This document shows positions 16,660-25,916 of a DNA stretch of 64,000 bases, one piece after another. Position 1 is the first letter of the stretch. Each line of letters opens with the position of its first letter. The notes beneath the pieces were generated by a model that was not told where the DNA came from, ran no database searches, and was given only the letters and a program-made list of their open reading frames with translations. Location: positions 4,526,001 through 4,590,000 of the forward strand of contig NZ_CP154853.1 of the NCBI RefSeq assembly GCF_047302405.1. Reading direction: 5' to 3'. Position numbers and translations under genes: made by a program. Origin of the DNA: Alkalihalobacillus sp047302405 (lineage in GTDB: Bacteria; Bacillota; Bacilli; Bacillales; Bacillaceae_D).

Positions 16660-16697
16660 AAAGCCCAGTTCCACAGAGCTTGTAGAACTGGGCTTTC
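16660..16697 (-). terminator. Terminator after hemQ
   Basis: AAAGCCCAGTTC and GAACTGGGCTTT form a perfect 12-bp stem; on the minus strand it ends in TTTTAT. It lies 17 bp past the hemQ stop. Confidence 0.88.
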
Positions 16698-16713
16698 CTA
16701 GAGAGAGATTGCT

Positions 16714-17466
16714 TTACGCGTGATAGAAATATTGTTGTAACCCTTCTTTGGGTAAAATATTCCCCACATAAAAGGAACCGAATTCGGCATAACGGGCTGA
16801 AACTTCATCAAAACGCATTTCATAAATGAGCTTTTTGAATTGAAGAACATCTTCAGCGAATAGGGTAACGCCCCACTCCCAATCGTCAAAACCGACAGAG
16901 CCTGTGATCATTTGTTTTACTTTTCCAGCATAGCTTCGACCGATTAAGCCATGGCTTCTCATTAGTTCACGACGCTCGTCCATCGGTAGTAAATACCAGT
17001 TTGCATCATATTCACGACGCTTGTCCATTGGGTAGAAGCATACATGTTCCGTTTTCGGTAATTGCGGGTATAGTCTAGAACGAACATGTGGATTTTGATA
17101 AGGATCTTCATCACTATCTCCAGCCATATAATTACTTAATTCAACAACAGACACATAAGAGTAGGTTGGAATCGTAAATTCAGCTAAACGTGTTTTGTTA
17201 AAAGTACGTTCAATTTCATTTAACTCTTTCATTGTTGGTCGTAATAAGACAAGCATAATATCTGCCTTTTGACCGAGGATTGAGTAGAGTGCGTGGCTAC
17301 CGGCTCCATTCGCTTCAACATCTTCCCACTTGGAAATCGTCTCTTCAAATTCACGAATGATTTGTTGTTGTTCTTCGGTGTTTAATGTTTTCCAGGCAGG
17401 CCAATTGATCGTCCGGAAATCATGTAAACAATACCAACCATCAAGTGTTTTTGCTGCTTCTATCAT
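16714..17466 (-). CDS. hemQ: Coproheme decarboxylase HemQ
   Basis: Oxidatively decarboxylates coproheme III to heme b in the Gram-positive coproporphyrin pathway. 250 aa against about 254 in B. subtilis. The catalytic tyrosine (Tyr145 in CFYPMDKRR) and the proximal heme histidine (His172 in MRSHGLIGRSYAGKV) are both present, and FDDWEWGVTLFAEDVLQFKKLIYEMRFDEVSARYAEFG is the typical second-half signature. The AAAGGAG site is about 12 nt from the ATG, somewhat long. pta lies divergently, the same arrangement as ywfI-pta in B. subtilis. Confidence 0.96.
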   Translation of the reverse strand: MIEAAKTLDGWYCLHDFRTINWPAWKTLNTEEQQQIIREFEETISKWEDVEANGAGSHALYSILGQKADIMLVLLRPTMKELNEIERTFNKTRLAEFTIPTYSYVSVVELSNYMAGDSDEDPYQNPHVRSRLYPQLPKTEHVCFYPMDKRREYDANWYLLPMDERRELMRSHGLIGRSYAGKVKQMITGSVGFDDWEWGVTLFAEDVLQFKKLIYEMRFDEVSARYAEFGSFYVGNILPKEGLQQYFYHA

Positions 17467-17492
17467 AATTATGTAACACTCCTTTTAATATA

Positions 17493-17545
17493 GGCTACAT
17501 CCTTTGCTGAGAAAGCGATTTTAGCGGATGTAGCTAGATTTAATC
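17493..17545 (-). repeat. Short palindrome resembling the 123-bp element
   Basis: GGCTACATCC (17493-17502) and GGATGTAGC (17523-17531) are inverted arms; the outer sequence GTAGCTAGATTTAAT matches the outer end of the 123-bp palindromes (GCAGCTAGATTAAAT at 4.2 kb). It lies in the 5' region of hemQ and may be a decayed or minimal copy. Confidence 0.5.
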
Positions 17546-17785
17546 ACATAAAAATATTGAACATTTTCATTTGTATCATACCACAAAGTGTGGAATAGAA
17601 TAAAACGAGAGAGTGTGTAGATCTTAATATTGTTCATTATTTCACAAAATGTTTAAAACTAACGACGTGATTACCATATTTTAAAGGTAAAATGGAGGTG
17701 AGAGAAAGAATGAAATGAAATGATTTAACTCAATCTAAACAAGAGAAAAAGTCTAATTTGACGGAAAATTAGCGAACTCAGATAA

Positions 17786-17842
17786 ATAAAACGCTTTCTA
17801 TTTTTGAAAAATTTTTACTTTAAGGCAAGATGGGGCTAGACT
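17786..17842 (+). promoter_or_regulatory. pta promoter with upstream cre-like site
   Basis: A cre-like site ATAAAACGCTTTCT (17786-17799; reverse AGAAAGCGTTTTAT) precedes a weak sigma-A promoter TTTACT (17814-17819), 17 bp, TAGACT (17837-17842). The site centre would be about 56 bp upstream of the start point, close to the position from which CcpA activates pta in B. subtilis. Confidence 0.5.
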
Positions 17843-17921
17843 GTTTCATTTTTAAATAAAGCAAGTTATGCTGTAAATAGGATCATATACAGTCGTATAT
17901 GAATGTATAGGAGGTTTGGTC

Positions 17922-18911
17922 ATGAGCGACCTATTTAAAACAATTAAAGAGCAAGTGAAAGAACATCAACCAACGATTGTTCTTCCAGAAGCGACAGATG
18001 AGCGTGTGATGGAAGCGGCCGTTTTATTAGAGCAAGATAAAGTTGTTAAACCAATCTTAATCGGAAAAAAGGAAGAAGTCGAAGCAAAAGCAGCTGAACT
18101 TCAATTGGACTTAACTGGAATCACTCAATTAGATCCGTACACATATGACAAGATGGACGAAATGGTTGCTTCATTTGTTGAGCGTCGTAAAGGGAAAGAA
18201 ACAGAAGAATCTGCCCTTAAGAAGTTAAAGGATGTAAACTACTTCGGAACCATGTTGATTCATATGGGTTTAGCTGATGGATTAGTAAGTGGTGCGGCTC
18301 ATTCAACAGGAGATACCGTTCGCCCAGCGTTGCAAATTATTAAAACACAACCTGGAATTAAAAGAACATCTGGTGTCTTCATTATGGTTAAAGAGGACCA
18401 AAAATTTGTATTTGGAGATTGTGCGATTAATATTGCTCCAAATAGCGAAGAATTAGCAGAAATTGCGATTGCAACGGCTGAGACAGCGAAAGTATTTAAT
18501 ATCGATCCAAAAGTAGCGATGCTTAGCTTCTCTACAAAGGGTTCTGCCTCATCAATGGAAACACAAAAAGTTTCCGAAGCGACTAAATTAGCTCAAGCAA
18601 CACGTCCAGACTTAGTCATCGATGGTGAGTTCCAATTTGATGCCGCATTTGTACCGGCCGTAGCTAGAAAAAAAGCACCAGATTCACCGCTACAAGGACA
18701 AGCTAATGTCTTTATTTTCCCAAGCTTAGAGTCAGGTAATTTAGGCTACAAAATTGCTCAACGTCTAGGTGGTTATGATGCAATTGGACCTATTTTGCAA
18801 GGTCTAAACAAACCAGTGAATGATTTATCACGTGGATGTAATGTTCAAGATGTCTATAAATTATCATTAATTACTGCGATGCAAGCCATCACACTAAAAG
18901 TAACGAAATAA
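17922..18911 (+). CDS. pta: Phosphate acetyltransferase
   Basis: Interconverts acetyl-CoA and acetyl phosphate in overflow metabolism. 329 aa, the length of the single-domain Bacillus enzyme. Motifs include LPEATDERVMEAA, the conserved GLADGLVSGAAHSTGDTVRPALQII, the AMLSFSTKGSA loop and GEFQFDAAFVP. The GGAGG site is 7 nt before the ATG at 17922; a TTG six bases earlier is not needed. Neighbours hemQ (divergent) and lipL (convergent) match B. subtilis. A cre-like site at 17786 suggests carbon-dependent activation. Confidence 0.97.
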   Translation: MSDLFKTIKEQVKEHQPTIVLPEATDERVMEAAVLLEQDKVVKPILIGKKEEVEAKAAELQLDLTGITQLDPYTYDKMDEMVASFVERRKGKETEESALKKLKDVNYFGTMLIHMGLADGLVSGAAHSTGDTVRPALQIIKTQPGIKRTSGVFIMVKEDQKFVFGDCAINIAPNSEELAEIAIATAETAKVFNIDPKVAMLSFSTKGSASSMETQKVSEATKLAQATRPDLVIDGEFQFDAAFVPAVARKKAPDSPLQGQANVFIFPSLESGNLGYKIAQRLGGYDAIGPILQGLNKPVNDLSRGCNVQDVYKLSLITAMQAITLKVTK

Positions 18912-18925
18912 GGGCAAGATTTTAG

Positions 18926-18970
18926 GGACTATCTCAAAAGGTCATTCGACCATTTGAGTGGTCTTTTTTT
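18926..18970 (+). terminator. Terminator after pta
   Basis: GACTATCTCAAAAGGTC pairs with GACCATTTGAGTGGTC around ATTC, followed by seven T residues. The asnB terminator at 24179 is a close relative in sequence. Confidence 0.85.
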
Positions 18971-18984
18971 GTTGATAACAGATG

Positions 18985-19090
18985 TTTTATTTAATTGGTA
19001 ATGAAATTTGTGGGTTGACCGAATTAGGGTACGAATAAATGGGAATTGATGATGAAATTCGAGCGCTAATTATCTAATTACGGTGTAAAT
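18985..19090 (+). repeat. Two units of the 51-bp TAATGAAA repeat (pta/lipL gap)
   Basis: Units start near 18999 and 19050. The first reads GGTAATGAAATTTGTGGGTT then GACCGAATTAGGGTACGAAT; the second is degenerate. Same orientation as all other copies. Confidence 0.7.
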
Positions 19091-19094
19091 GTTG

Positions 19095-19160
19095 GCATAC
19101 AAAAAGGCCACCCCAAGTCCTATTAAGAACCTTTGAGGGAGCCTCGTTTGTCACCTTTTT
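19095..19160 (-). terminator. Probable terminator after lipL
   Basis: Read on the minus strand, GAGGCTCCCTCAAAGGTTC can fold onto GGACTTGGGGTGGCCTT with several mismatches, followed by TTTTTG. The stem is imperfect. Confidence 0.55.
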
Positions 19161-19983
19161 AAGACAAACATTTTTCATTTCGAGCATAAACACGCGCTAC
19201 ATTTTTGATAAAAAGCTCTTTCTCTAATTCAGTTAATGACCCCATCTCAAGCTTAGCATTTAATTGTTGCATGGCTTTGAGGCAACGTAATGTGACATCT
19301 TGGATTGATAAGTCTTTGCCTGTCAACTCAGCTAAGGACGCCATTGTTTCTGGAACAACATGAGGGTAGTCAAAGTTGGCTTCTTTTCCTTGAACAGCTC
19401 GCTCATAAAATTCACGTATCAATTCTGCTCTTTTGGAGCCACTTCCACGCACACATAAATAAATTTGGACGGCGACACCATTTCGAATACGTCGTTGTGA
19501 AATTCCGGCGAACTTTTTCCCGTCTATACTTAAATCGTAGCTACCAGGACAATAAGAACCAACGACCTCTCCGGCAATGATACTTGACTCTGGAAACATT
19601 TTTTGAATGAGTTCCAACATTAGATCATAGCCCATATTAATCGATAACCCTTTTTCTTCTTTTATAATTAATGAGAGGTTAAGTACTTCTTCATCGAGAA
19701 CAACTGCTAACCCGCCTGAATTTCGAACGATGCTGCTATATTGATTTGAAGTTAAGTAATGGATTCCATCGGCAATCGTCGGTAAGCGACTATCCTGTGT
19801 ACCTAAAACAACCGTGCTGGCATGAACCCAAGTCCGAATAGTTGCGGGTGATTCGTTATTGCCAATTGATGTGCAAATTGAATCATCGTAAGCGAAGGAA
19901 TCCAGTGCTGAGAAGGTTAAGCCGAGAGTCGAATGATCGATAAAGCGCCAAGTTTGCTTAAAAAAATGATTAGATTGGTCCAT
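19159..19983 (-). CDS. lipL: Octanoyl-[GcvH]:protein N-octanoyltransferase LipL
   Basis: Transfers octanoyl (lipoyl precursor) from GcvH to the E2 subunits of 2-oxoacid dehydrogenases. 274 aa with the BPL/LplA/LipB fold: RTWVHASTVVLGTQDSRLP, then RNSGGLAVVLDEEVLNLSLI, and the catalytic cysteine at 145 in GSYCPGSYDLSIDGKKFAGISQRR, where the lysine pair 156-157 is also conserved. The pta-lipL neighbourhood is as in B. subtilis (ywfL). Confidence 0.94.
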   Translation of the reverse strand: MDQSNHFFKQTWRFIDHSTLGLTFSALDSFAYDDSICTSIGNNESPATIRTWVHASTVVLGTQDSRLPTIADGIHYLTSNQYSSIVRNSGGLAVVLDEEVLNLSLIIKEEKGLSINMGYDLMLELIQKMFPESSIIAGEVVGSYCPGSYDLSIDGKKFAGISQRRIRNGVAVQIYLCVRGSGSKRAELIREFYERAVQGKEANFDYPHVVPETMASLAELTGKDLSIQDVTLRCLKAMQQLNAKLEMGSLTELEKELFIKNVARVYARNEKCLS

Positions 19984-20171
19984 GTTATGTATATACTCCC
20001 TAACAAAATAAACTATTGTAAAAAATATAAAGTCTTATTTCTTCCCCTGTATTATAGCATGAACATAATGAGATCAGTGTTCAAGTATAGATGTTTTCAT
20101 TTGTGGTCATTTATGTTAGAATCGAACTTGCCGTTTATTTTCTTAAGCTTAAAAAGAAAGGTAGAATCACC

Positions 20172-20399
20172 ATGGCAAACGAGTTTCGAATTTGCGATGA
20201 ATGCCAAGCAACGAATATTAAGACGTTAGTTCCTCGCTTGAAAGAAGTCGATTCAGAGGCGAAGATTGATATTCGCTGTCAATCCTATTGTGGACCAGGC
20301 CGTAAGAAATCATTTGTATTTGTTAACAACCGTCCGGTAGCTGCACCAGATGAAGAACAAGTAATCCAGAAAGTCTGTCAAAAACTAGGGAAATTATAA
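20172..20399 (+). CDS. DUF1450 small cysteine-containing protein
   Basis: A 75-aa protein with CDEC near the N-terminus and CQSYCGPG mid-protein, the DUF1450 pattern found in B. subtilis YuzB. It resembles small thioredoxin-like or iron-sulfur-binding folds, but no function is established. AAAGGTAG precedes the ATG at 20172. Likely promoter: TAGAAT about 20115-20120 with TTTTCA 17-18 bp upstream. It stands alone between divergent lipL and the symporter gene. Confidence 0.78.
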   Translation: MANEFRICDECQATNIKTLVPRLKEVDSEAKIDIRCQSYCGPGRKKSFVFVNNRPVAAPDEEQVIQKVCQKLGKL

Positions 20400-20642
20400 T
20401 GCTTATACTTTTGTGAAGTTGGAGATATTATATGTGAAAAGCTCGCATTTAATAAGTGATTAAGTGGAGTCCCTTTGCAGATAGCTCTTATTCTGGTATT
20501 GTATTCCATTATTTTACTCAATTTCTTAAAAATTTATATTTATCTGATAATTTACAGTTTGAACGTTAGTAAGGATGGGTAAAAAGTAGTTAGAATTTGT
20601 AAATCATGAACGAGGTGTTCAGAGCGAGAGAGGAGAAATTTT

Positions 20643-21884
20643 ATGAGCTTGACAAAGAAAATATTAATAGCCCTCGTAGTCGGGGTAGTTGTTGGTTTAG
20701 GGTTTAACTTATTTGCACCAAATTTATTTGATCCAGTCGATACATATTTACTAACACCACTTGGTCAAATATTCTTAAATTTAATCATGATGGTTGTTGT
20801 TCCACTAGTATTCTTTTCGCTCATTTTAGGGGCGGCAGGGCTCGGTGATCCGAAAGCACTTGGTCGAATTGGGGGAAAAACCCTTTTGTTTTTCATGGTG
20901 ACATCCGTTATTGCCTTATCACTGGCGATTTCACTGGCTTATTTAATTCAACCAGGGGAACCAGGTTTAATGGGGAATTTAGAAGAAGATTATGAAGCGC
21001 AAGAAGCCCCTCCTGTTATGGATACATTGTTAAACATTATTCCGCAAAATCCAATACAAGCCATGGCAACTGGTGAAATGCTTCAAATTATCGCTTTTGC
21101 TATTTTAGTCGGATTTGCTTTAGCTCGTTTAGGGGAGAAAACAAAAGGGATCGTTAAGCTTGTTGAACAAGGGAATGAAATTATGATGTTCCTTGTAGGA
21201 TTAGCGATGAAACTAGCTCCATATGGTGCTTTTGGTTTAATTGCGTCCGCTATTGGAAAGCTAGGACTAAGTGTAATTCAGTCCATGATTGCTTATATGT
21301 TAACCATTATTATCGCCCTTATTTTGCACACAGTGATTACGTATGGTGGGGGCATTTGGCTGATTGGTAAAAGAAATCCGATTGAATTCTTTAAAGCTTT
21401 CGTTCCTGTTATGACAGTTGCTTTTAGTACTTCGAGTAGTAATGCGACCTTACCAACGTCGATGAAAGTCGTTGAAGAGGATTTGAAAGTATCTAAACCG
21501 GTCACGTCGTTTATAGTTCCATTAGGAGCAACAATTAATATGGATGGAACAGCGATTATGCAAGCTGTTGCGACCGTCTTTATATCTCAAGTTTTTGCTG
21601 TATCTTTATCATTTACAGATTTAATAATAATCATTTTAACAGCAACATTAGCAAGTATCGGAACAGCAGGAGTACCAGGTGTTGGAATGATTATGCTAGC
21701 CATGGTCTTAACTTCAGTTGGTCTTCCAGTTGAAGGGATTACTTTAGTTCTTGCAGTTGACCGTATTCTTGATATGATGCGTACGGCTGTTAACGTTACA
21801 GGTGACGCAACATGTGCCGTTATCGTCGATAGATTTGAACAAGAGCGAATTGAAAAGGAAAAGTTAGAAGCGAAACACTCCTAA
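20643..21884 (+). CDS. Dicarboxylate/amino acid:cation symporter (DAACS family)
   Basis: A 413-aa membrane protein of the GltT/DctA family, importing glutamate, aspartate or C4-dicarboxylates with Na+ or H+. Family landmarks are the serine-rich hairpin AFSTSSSNATLPTS, GATINMDGTAIMQ (NMDGT motif), and DRILDMMRTAVNVTGDA in the last helix (ligand-binding Asp and Arg). The Arg in DMMRT favours acidic amino acids or dicarboxylates. AGAGAGGAG precedes the ATG. No operator recognised upstream. Confidence 0.92.
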   Translation: MSLTKKILIALVVGVVVGLGFNLFAPNLFDPVDTYLLTPLGQIFLNLIMMVVVPLVFFSLILGAAGLGDPKALGRIGGKTLLFFMVTSVIALSLAISLAYLIQPGEPGLMGNLEEDYEAQEAPPVMDTLLNIIPQNPIQAMATGEMLQIIAFAILVGFALARLGEKTKGIVKLVEQGNEIMMFLVGLAMKLAPYGAFGLIASAIGKLGLSVIQSMIAYMLTIIIALILHTVITYGGGIWLIGKRNPIEFFKAFVPVMTVAFSTSSSNATLPTSMKVVEEDLKVSKPVTSFIVPLGATINMDGTAIMQAVATVFISQVFAVSLSFTDLIIIILTATLASIGTAGVPGVGMIMLAMVLTSVGLPVEGITLVLAVDRILDMMRTAVNVTGDATCAVIVDRFEQERIEKEKLEAKHS

Positions 21885-21928
21885 ATTCCTTAACGTTTCC
21901 CAAATAAAAAATTCATACACAAATCTTT

Positions 21929-21974
21929 GAGCTTCCCTAAAAGGTGATTAATACTTTTTGGGGTAGCTTTTTTG
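21929..21974 (+). terminator. Terminator after the DAACS gene
   Basis: AGCTTCCCTAAAAGG (21930-21944) pairs with CTTTTTGGGGTAGCT (21954-21968), followed by TTTTTT. Confidence 0.86.
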
Positions 21975-22253
21975 TTTGAATAAAATTATTAAATATTTTT
22001 AAACGAACTAAGCAAGCAGAATAAAGGATACCACCCATCATTTAAATAAATCCTTATTTGGAACACATCAATTTTAAAAATTTAGTTTATCATTGTTTTC
22101 TTTTGAGAATCCTAAATGCTAAATGGTACGTCTAATTTTATGAGAGAAGATTAGTTTCCTTATAATTTTAGTTGCTATCTATTAATTTGGAAACTAGAAT
22201 AAGGAAGAAGTAGAAATGTATCTCATAAAACAATGAAATTAGTAGGTGAAGTT

Positions 22254-24164
22254 ATGTGTGGCTTTTTAGGAGAAATAAGTTTACAAAACAAATTAATCGA
22301 GCGAGAGCAGTTTGAGTTAGCTCTAGAACAGATCAATCATCGTGGACCCGATTCAACAGGGATTTATGAAGACAAAAATGTTCGTTTAGGTTTTAAAAGG
22401 TTAAGCATTATTGATTTAGAGCACGGCAGTCAACCTCTCGCTTATCAAGATGGCCGCTACCATATTATATTTAATGGAGAAATATACAATTATATAGAAT
22501 TAAGAGATCGTTTAATTAAAGACGGATATTCATTCCAAACACATTCAGATACAGAAGTAATCGTTGCGTTATATGCCCAAAAAGGCGTAGCTGCAATTCA
22601 ACAATTAAGAGGGATGTTTGGGTTTGTCATTTGGGATAAAGAGAAGCAGGAAATAATTGGGGCACGAGATCGTTTTGGGATTAAGCCATTTTATTATTAT
22701 GAATCTGATTCAACTGTTTTGTTTGCTTCCGAATTAAAGAGCATTCATCATTGTGTCCAACCATTACAAGTAAATAAAACGTCTTTACAAAATTATATGA
22801 GCTTTCAATTTGTCCCTGAACCAGCAACGGTTTTTGAAGAAGTACAGAAGTTGAAACCAGGTCATTATTTTGTGAAAAAAGAGAACAAGGGAATGGAAAT
22901 CAAGCCTTATTATGAGATTGGTTTTAAAAATAGCTCCTTGTCACTTAACGATCATATTACAAATATCCAAAAAGTATTAGAAGATTCTGTTGCCAAGCAT
23001 ATGCGTAGTGATGTGCCTGTTGGTGCTTTTTTATCTGGTGGGATTGATTCAACGACAACGGTCGCTTTAGCGAAACGCCATAACGAAAACCTCAAAACAT
23101 TTACAGTCGGTTTTGAACAACATGGTTATAGTGAGATTGAAGTAGCAAAAGAGTCGGCACGTCAGCTTGAAGTCGAAAATATTCATAAGTATATTACAGC
23201 GGAAGAGTTTTTACGAGAATTACCTAATATTATTTGGCATATGGACGAGCCGGTTGCGGATCCAGCGGCGATTCCATTATATTTTGTTGCAAAAGAAGCA
23301 AGTAAGCACGTAAAAGTGGTCTTATCAGGTGAAGGGGCAGATGAATTATTTGGTGGATATAATATTTACCGCGAATCATTAGCCTTAAAAGGATTTGATT
23401 ATTTACCTAGTCCGATTACAAAAATGTTAAATTCTGTTGCGCTTGTTTTACCTGAGGGAGTCAAAGGGAAAAGTTATTTACTTCGCGGAACGACACCTTT
23501 AGCGGAACGTTATATTGGAAATGCCAAAATCTTTAATGAAGAAGAAAAGTCAAAAATTTTGACCGCATATCAGAATGGTAACCATTTTAAAAACATCGTC
23601 GCTCCTTATTATGAGAGGGCTCAAAGTTATGATACAGCAACTAAGATGCAATTTATCGATTTGCACACTTGGTTACCTGGTGATATTTTAACCAAAGCTG
23701 ATCGAATGACGATGGCTCATTCTCTTGAGTTGCGTGTACCGTTTTTAGATAATGAAGTGCTAGAAGTGGCAAGTCAAATTCCAACAAAGTATAAGTTAGA
23801 CCAAAAGACGACCAAGTATATTCTTCGTCAAGCGATTTCGGAATGGGTGCCGGCATCTGTACTTGACCGCAAGAAATTAGGGTTTCCAGTACCTATCCGC
23901 GTTTGGTTACGTAATGAATGGTATGATTGGGCGAAAGAAACGATTCACCAAAGTCAAACCGATGATTTACTTTATAAAGATAAAATCATTGCTTTATTAG
24001 ATGATCATGCGGCAGGTAAAAAAGATAACAGCCGAAAGCTCTGGGTGGTTTTATGCTTTATGATTTGGCATGCTATTTACGTTGAAAAAACGATGACTCC
24101 TTATAAAAAGCTCGAAAAAGCCGAAGATTTTTATCCAACGCCTGAAGTGGTTACAGAAAAGTAA
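22254..24164 (+). CDS. asnB: Asparagine synthetase (glutamine-hydrolysing)
   Basis: Makes asparagine from aspartate, glutamine and ATP. The ATG at 22254 puts the nucleophile at Cys2 (MCGFLGEI), required for the class II glutaminase; an upstream in-frame ATG at 22233 would bury it and is rejected. Glutaminase landmarks are NHRGPDSTG, RLSIIDL, FNGEIYNY and DRFGIKPFYY. The synthetase domain has the ATP loop FLSGGIDST, GEGADELFGGY and DILTKADRMTMAHSLELRVPFLD. 636 aa; closer in layout to B. subtilis AsnO than to AsnH (impression, not computed). The 370-bp upstream gap shows no T-box that I can recognise. Confidence 0.95.
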   Translation: MCGFLGEISLQNKLIEREQFELALEQINHRGPDSTGIYEDKNVRLGFKRLSIIDLEHGSQPLAYQDGRYHIIFNGEIYNYIELRDRLIKDGYSFQTHSDTEVIVALYAQKGVAAIQQLRGMFGFVIWDKEKQEIIGARDRFGIKPFYYYESDSTVLFASELKSIHHCVQPLQVNKTSLQNYMSFQFVPEPATVFEEVQKLKPGHYFVKKENKGMEIKPYYEIGFKNSSLSLNDHITNIQKVLEDSVAKHMRSDVPVGAFLSGGIDSTTTVALAKRHNENLKTFTVGFEQHGYSEIEVAKESARQLEVENIHKYITAEEFLRELPNIIWHMDEPVADPAAIPLYFVAKEASKHVKVVLSGEGADELFGGYNIYRESLALKGFDYLPSPITKMLNSVALVLPEGVKGKSYLLRGTTPLAERYIGNAKIFNEEEKSKILTAYQNGNHFKNIVAPYYERAQSYDTATKMQFIDLHTWLPGDILTKADRMTMAHSLELRVPFLDNEVLEVASQIPTKYKLDQKTTKYILRQAISEWVPASVLDRKKLGFPVPIRVWLRNEWYDWAKETIHQSQTDDLLYKDKIIALLDDHAAGKKDNSRKLWVVLCFMIWHAIYVEKTMTPYKKLEKAEDFYPTPEVVTEK

Positions 24165-24178
24165 AGACAAATGAAAAG

Positions 24179-24222
24179 GGACTGTCTCAAAGATTATTCG
24201 ATCTTTTGGGCGGTCTTTTTGT
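24179..24222 (+). terminator. Terminator after asnB
   Basis: GACTGTCTCAAAGAT pairs with ATCTTTTGGGCGGTC around TATTCG, followed by TTTTT. Confidence 0.85.
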
Positions 24223-24234
24223 ATTGAGGGAAGT

Positions 24235-24370
24235 GCTAATGAAATAGGATACGAAAAGCCACGGATAAGTAATGAAAAATTGGAGTGAGCAGAATTAGGG
24301 TACGAAAAACAGCGGATAAGTAATGAAAATCAGGAGTAAGCAAAATTACAGTACGAATAATAGGCTCCGT
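24235..24370 (+). repeat. 51-bp TAATGAAAA repeat cluster (asnB/MFS gap)
   Basis: Units at 24270 and 24321 (step 51 bp), plus partial flanks. Core: AGTAATGAAAA...GAATTAGGGTACGAAAAA. It lies between two co-oriented genes, unlike most large arrays. Confidence 0.8.
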
Positions 24371-24565
24371 ATCATAACGGCTTTACAACGGAATTAATTT
24401 TCAGTTTTAATAATGTAAACGGGATCGCTAATCAAATGCCGGTATAAAGGCATATAAAAAATAGAAGACATCTCCTTCTTTTAGAGAAAAGTTCTAAAAA
24501 AAGGCTCTCTCTCTGGAAATGGAAGTAAGTTATAATAGGGGATGTGGAGAAAAGGAGACGAGATA

Positions 24566-25813
24566 ATGGAAGCGAAACAGCGTGCACATATTGAACATAG
24601 TCAAGAAAACAAACAACCGAAAACCATGTACAATATTTTATTTATTATCGGTTTTGTTCATTTATTAAATGATTCCATTCAAGCTCTTGTCCCAGCGATG
24701 TTTCCGATTTTGGAAGCGGCAATGGGCTTATCATACACTCAAATTGGAATCATTGCCTTTGCTTTAAATATGACTGCATCGGTTATTCAGCCTGTAGTTG
24801 GTTTATATACAGACAAAAAACCTTCCCCTTATGCACTGCCGATAGGGTTGTGTTTTACTTTTATTGGGGTCGTCCTATTAGCATTTGCACCTGGATTTAT
24901 AATGGTTGTCATAGCAGTAACTTTTATCGGAATAGGATCAGCTACCTTTCATCCGGAAGGGTCAAGAGTGGCTCATATGGCAGCAGGTAATAAAAAGGGT
25001 CTAGCCCAATCTATTTACCAGGTGGGGGGGAATGCTGGACAAGCGTTAGCTCCATTGATTACATTACTTATTCTTGTACCGCTTGGCCAGTTTGGTTCGA
25101 TTTGGTTTACACTTGTTGCTGGTTTGGCGATAATTCTTTTACTTTATATAGCGAAATGGTACCAAAAACAAATTCAATTAATAAAACAGAAACAAAAACA
25201 TAAAAAAGTTGGACCGGCGATTCCAACAAAGTATCGACGGAAAATTTTAGTCGGTTTTGGTCTTTTATTATTTCTCATTTTTATTCGTTCATGGTTCCAT
25301 GCGGGTTTAGCTAATTATTATCAATTTTTTGCGATTAATGAGTATGGGATGACGATTTCCCAAGCCCAAGTTTATTTATTTATTTTTCTTGCGGCAGGTG
25401 CGATCGGAACTTTTGCTGGTGGGCCCCTTGCCGATCGATTTGGAAAGCGGAATATTTTAATGCTCTCTATGCTCGGTTCAGCCCCATTTGCTTTACTTTT
25501 ACCTCATGTCGGACCAGTGTTGGCTTATCCATTAATCGGGATTATCGGATTTATTATTTTATCAAGCTTTTCCGTTTCCGTTGTTTACGGACAGGAACTG
25601 ATCCCAGGGAAAATTGGGGTCGTGTCAGGACTTATTGTCGGCTTAGCCTTCGGAATGGGGGCGATTGGAGCTGTCATTTTTGGAATGTTGGCCGATGTTA
25701 TCGGTTTATATAATACGATTTTATTAGCTGTAACTTTACCGATCGTTGGCTGTTTAACTTTCTTTTTACCTTCTGATAAATGGATGGCCGAGCGCTTAAA
25801 GGCAAGTGAATAA
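24566..25813 (+). CDS. MFS transporter, fosmidomycin-resistance (Fsr) type
   Basis: A 415-aa major facilitator with twelve hydrophobic segments. The N-terminal HLLNDSIQALVPAMFPIL and the following FATFHPEGS-type block GSATFHPEGSRVAHMAAG are diagnostic of the Fsr subfamily of drug exporters. The second half has GGPLADRFGKRNIL. Start at 24566 is set by AAGGAG 8 nt upstream. Natural substrate unknown. ywfO follows about 100 bp downstream on the same strand without an obvious terminator. Confidence 0.88.
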   Translation: MEAKQRAHIEHSQENKQPKTMYNILFIIGFVHLLNDSIQALVPAMFPILEAAMGLSYTQIGIIAFALNMTASVIQPVVGLYTDKKPSPYALPIGLCFTFIGVVLLAFAPGFIMVVIAVTFIGIGSATFHPEGSRVAHMAAGNKKGLAQSIYQVGGNAGQALAPLITLLILVPLGQFGSIWFTLVAGLAIILLLYIAKWYQKQIQLIKQKQKHKKVGPAIPTKYRRKILVGFGLLLFLIFIRSWFHAGLANYYQFFAINEYGMTISQAQVYLFIFLAAGAIGTFAGGPLADRFGKRNILMLSMLGSAPFALLLPHVGPVLAYPLIGIIGFIILSSFSVSVVYGQELIPGKIGVVSGLIVGLAFGMGAIGAVIFGMLADVIGLYNTILLAVTLPIVGCLTFFLPSDKWMAERLKASE

Positions 25814-25916
25814 CGACATTTTTTGAGCCTTCCTTTATAATAAAATTGGATATAAATCGACAATTAACTATGTATTGCAAAGAAAAAAGAATTTGCTAAA
25901 AAAGGAGGGGACAATT

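Noticed and set aside
21975..22253. T-box or other riboswitch ahead of asnB
   Set aside because: The GGATACCACCCAT word resembles a T-box sequence only in the wrong orientation; no specifier stem or terminator found.
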